DNA from: Flavobacteriales bacterium
Lineage (GTDB): Bacteria > Bacteroidota > Bacteroidia > Flavobacteriales_E > Vicingaceae
Direction: 5' to 3'
Assembly: GCA_016763135.1 (NCBI GenBank)
Contig: JAESUI010000032.1
Location: forward strand, 1-7,070
DNA: 7,070 bases
Numbering within the stretch: the stretch's first letter is position 1; every line of letters begins with the position of its first letter. The notes below the pieces were generated by a model, which saw only the letters and a list, made by a program, of their open reading frames with translations, had not been told where the DNA came from and did not search any database. Position numbers and translations under genes: made by a program. Of the stretch, positions 5,756 through 7,070 are shown one piece after another.

Positions 5756-6979
5756 TTGATTCTCTTTTATCAAATATCTATCTATTCTTATTATTTCGCA
5801 GTTAAAATTGCATCATTGTTTAATCCAAAAGCTAAACTATGGATTGAAGGACGAAAAGGTATTTTTAAAAAATTAAACGAGATTAACTCAGATGAAAATA
5901 TTTACTGGTTCCACTGTGCAAGTTTGGGTGAATTAGAACAGGGGAAACCGATTATTGAAAAACTAAAAAAGAATGATCCCAATATTAAAATTCTTATTAC
6001 CTTTTTCTCTCCATCAGGATATGAATTTGGCAAAAATTACGAAAAAGCAGATTATATTTTTTACTTACCACTAGATACGCCTTCTAATGCCAAGCGATTT
6101 ATTGATATAGTGAAACCTAAAAAAGTCTTTTTTATAAAATATGAATTTTGGTACAACTATCTTTTTCAACTTAAAAATAAACATATTCCTACCTATCTTA
6201 TTTCAGGCGTATTTAGAAAAGACCAACTATTTTTTAAATGGTATGGTGGTGCTTACAATCAAATGCTTGATTTTTTCACCTTCTTTTTTGTACAGAATTC
6301 AATTTCGAAAAAATTATTAAATGACAAAGGTTACAATAATGTTTCTATAACTGGAGACACAAGATTAGATAGGGTATACGAGAATTCATTAAACCCAGAA
6401 AAACCTCCTTTGATTAAAAAATTTACTGATAATAAAACAACTATTATTTTAGGAAGTTCATGGTCAAATGAAGAAAAAATTATTGCAGAATTTATTCATT
6501 CTACAAAAAAGGATCTAAAGTTCATTATCGCTCCACATAACATTGACAAAAAACACATTTCAGAAATAGAAGAATTATTAGGGAATGGTTTTATTAAATA
6601 TTCTGAAGCTAATTACGAAAACATTTCTAACTACAATATTCTTATTATTGACAACATAGGAATTTTGGCAAACACTTATCAGTTTACTGATATTGCATTC
6701 ATCGGTGGTGGTTTTACAGGGTCTCTGCATAACATATTAGAGCCTGCAAGTTTTGGAAATGTAATTTTATTTGGTCCAAAACACGAAAAATTTCATGAAG
6801 CAGAAGATTTAATAAATATCAATGGTGCTTATGAAATAAAATATGTAGATGATTTAATAGCTATTACAAACCATCTCTTGATTGAAGACAACCTAGAAAA
6901 ATTACAAAAAATCAACACCGATTACATTAAAAATGGTAGAGGTGCAACAAGTAAAATAATCAAGCAATTAAATTTATAA
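5756..6979 (+). CDS. waaA: 3-deoxy-D-manno-octulosonic acid (Kdo) transferase
   Basis: Transfers Kdo from CMP-Kdo to a lipid A precursor at the inner face of the cytoplasmic membrane, the first step of LPS inner-core synthesis. The 407 residues fit the GT30 family (E. coli about 425). The N-terminus is hydrophobic (about 2-22) and should anchor the protein, followed by FNPKAKLWIEGRK (22-34). Next is WFHCASLGELEQGKP (51-65), with E59 at the position of the catalytic base, then FIKYEFWYNYL (126-136), LISGVFR (148-154) and SITGDTRLDRV (197-207). The C-terminal GT-B domain has ILGSSW (231-236), IIAPHN (257-262) and the diagnostic FIGGGFTGSLHNILEPASFG (315-334). The start is TTG: an in-frame TAG at 5744-5746 leaves no room for an upstream ATG, and the next in-frame Met is residue 170, inside the conserved region. 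It lies 17 bases after the barrel-protein gene, probably in one transcript with it. The number of Kdo residues added cannot be told from sequence. Confidence 0.96.
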   Translation: MILFYQISIYSYYFAVKIASLFNPKAKLWIEGRKGIFKKLNEINSDENIYWFHCASLGELEQGKPIIEKLKKNDPNIKILITFFSPSGYEFGKNYEKADYIFYLPLDTPSNAKRFIDIVKPKKVFFIKYEFWYNYLFQLKNKHIPTYLISGVFRKDQLFFKWYGGAYNQMLDFFTFFFVQNSISKKLLNDKGYNNVSITGDTRLDRVYENSLNPEKPPLIKKFTDNKTTIILGSSWSNEEKIIAEFIHSTKKDLKFIIAPHNIDKKHISEIEELLGNGFIKYSEANYENISNYNILIIDNIGILANTYQFTDIAFIGGGFTGSLHNILEPASFGNVILFGPKHEKFHEAEDLININGAYEIKYVDDLIAITNHLLIEDNLEKLQKINTDYIKNGRGATSKIIKQLNL

Positions 6980-6980
6980 A

Positions 6981-7011
6981 AAAATCCTAAGAGAGCTTCT
7001 CTTAGGATTTT
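6981..7011. terminator. Rho-independent, bidirectional terminator hairpin
   Basis: A perfect 14-bp stem pairs 6981-6994 with 6998-7011 around a three-base GCT loop, starting two bases after the waaA stop. On the plus strand the stem ends in TTTT. On the minus strand the complement of 6978-6984 gives seven Ts, so the signal looks stronger for the convergent gene entering from the right. It probably ends both transcripts. Confidence 0.9.
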
Positions 7012-7032
7012 GAATTTAATCTAAGAATTCAT

Positions 7033-7070
7033 TTATTCTGATAAGACAAATTGAACTCTTCTATTCTTAG
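7033..7070 (-). CDS. OmpA-family protein, C-terminal fragment (rest beyond right edge)
   Basis: Reading the minus strand from the right edge, codons from 7068 to 7033 give KNRRVQFVLSE followed by TAA. NRRVQFV is the characteristic end of OmpA-like peptidoglycan-binding domains (usually GRAxNRRVxF), and a few residues after it before the stop is typical of Bacteroidota members. The two leftover bases before the Lys codon (..CT) fit the Ala codon expected in GRA(K)NRRV. Only 11 residues are visible, so the call rests on one motif, its frame and its stop. Support comes from the position: convergent with waaA, with its stop 21 bases before the shared terminator hairpin. Such proteins anchor the outer membrane to peptidoglycan. 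Confidence 0.7.
   Translation of the reverse strand, partial: KNRRVQFVLSE

Noticed and set aside
1..7070. Mobile elements, CRISPR arrays, tRNA or rRNA genes, riboswitches
   Set aside because: I saw no direct-repeat arrays, transposase or integrase frames, RNA-gene signatures or structured leaders. Nearly all of the window is intact envelope-biosynthesis coding sequence.

Overview
The window looks like a chromosomal segment from a low-GC Gram-negative bacterium, most likely Bacteroidota of the Flavobacteriia type. The grounds are the AT-rich DNA, the Bacteroidota-like form of the Kdo transferase (KYEFWYN where proteobacterial enzymes have an ETELWPN-like motif), a signal peptide cut just before Gln, A-rich start regions with weak Shine-Dalgarno sites, and the C-terminal tail of an OmpA-family protein. 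No mobile element, CRISPR array, tRNA or rRNA was seen.

Region 1 (1-4802, minus strand) is a tight five-gene nucleotide-sugar operon. In transcription order it holds a WbpE-type PLP aminotransferase, UDP-glucose 6-dehydrogenase, a UDP-glucuronate decarboxylase (UDP-xylose synthase), a WbpD-type hexapeptide N-acetyltransferase, and a WbpB-type Gfo/Idh/MocA dehydrogenase that runs off the left edge. The four junctions are a 4-nt ATGA overlap, a 3-nt gap and two 1-nt TAATG overlaps, so translation is probably coupled. Two pathways are interleaved: dehydrogenase plus decarboxylase (UDP-Glc to UDP-GlcA to UDP-Xyl), and the WbpB/E/D steps that make a 2,3-diacetamido-2,3-dideoxy-glucuronate nucleotide sugar. 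WbpA (UDP-GlcNAc 6-dehydrogenase) and WbpI (the 2-epimerase) are not in the window. The likely role is precursor supply for O-antigen, capsule or exopolysaccharide.

Region 2 (4803-4931) is the divergent intergenic spacer. It is AT-rich and carries two inverted repeats, but no convincing consensus promoter.

Region 3 (4932-6979, plus strand) encodes an exported, probably outer-membrane beta-barrel protein of unknown function. Seventeen bases later comes waaA/kdtA (Kdo transferase of lipid A-core synthesis), which starts with TTG.

Region 4 (6980-7070) holds a 14-bp perfect-stem terminator. The last codons of a convergent OmpA-family gene enter from the right edge on the minus strand.

Overall this is cell-envelope biosynthesis with recognisable enzymes. 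I see no clear evidence of a novel system. The best leads are the interleaved sugar pathways, the unknown barrel protein next to waaA, and the dyads in the divergent spacer.
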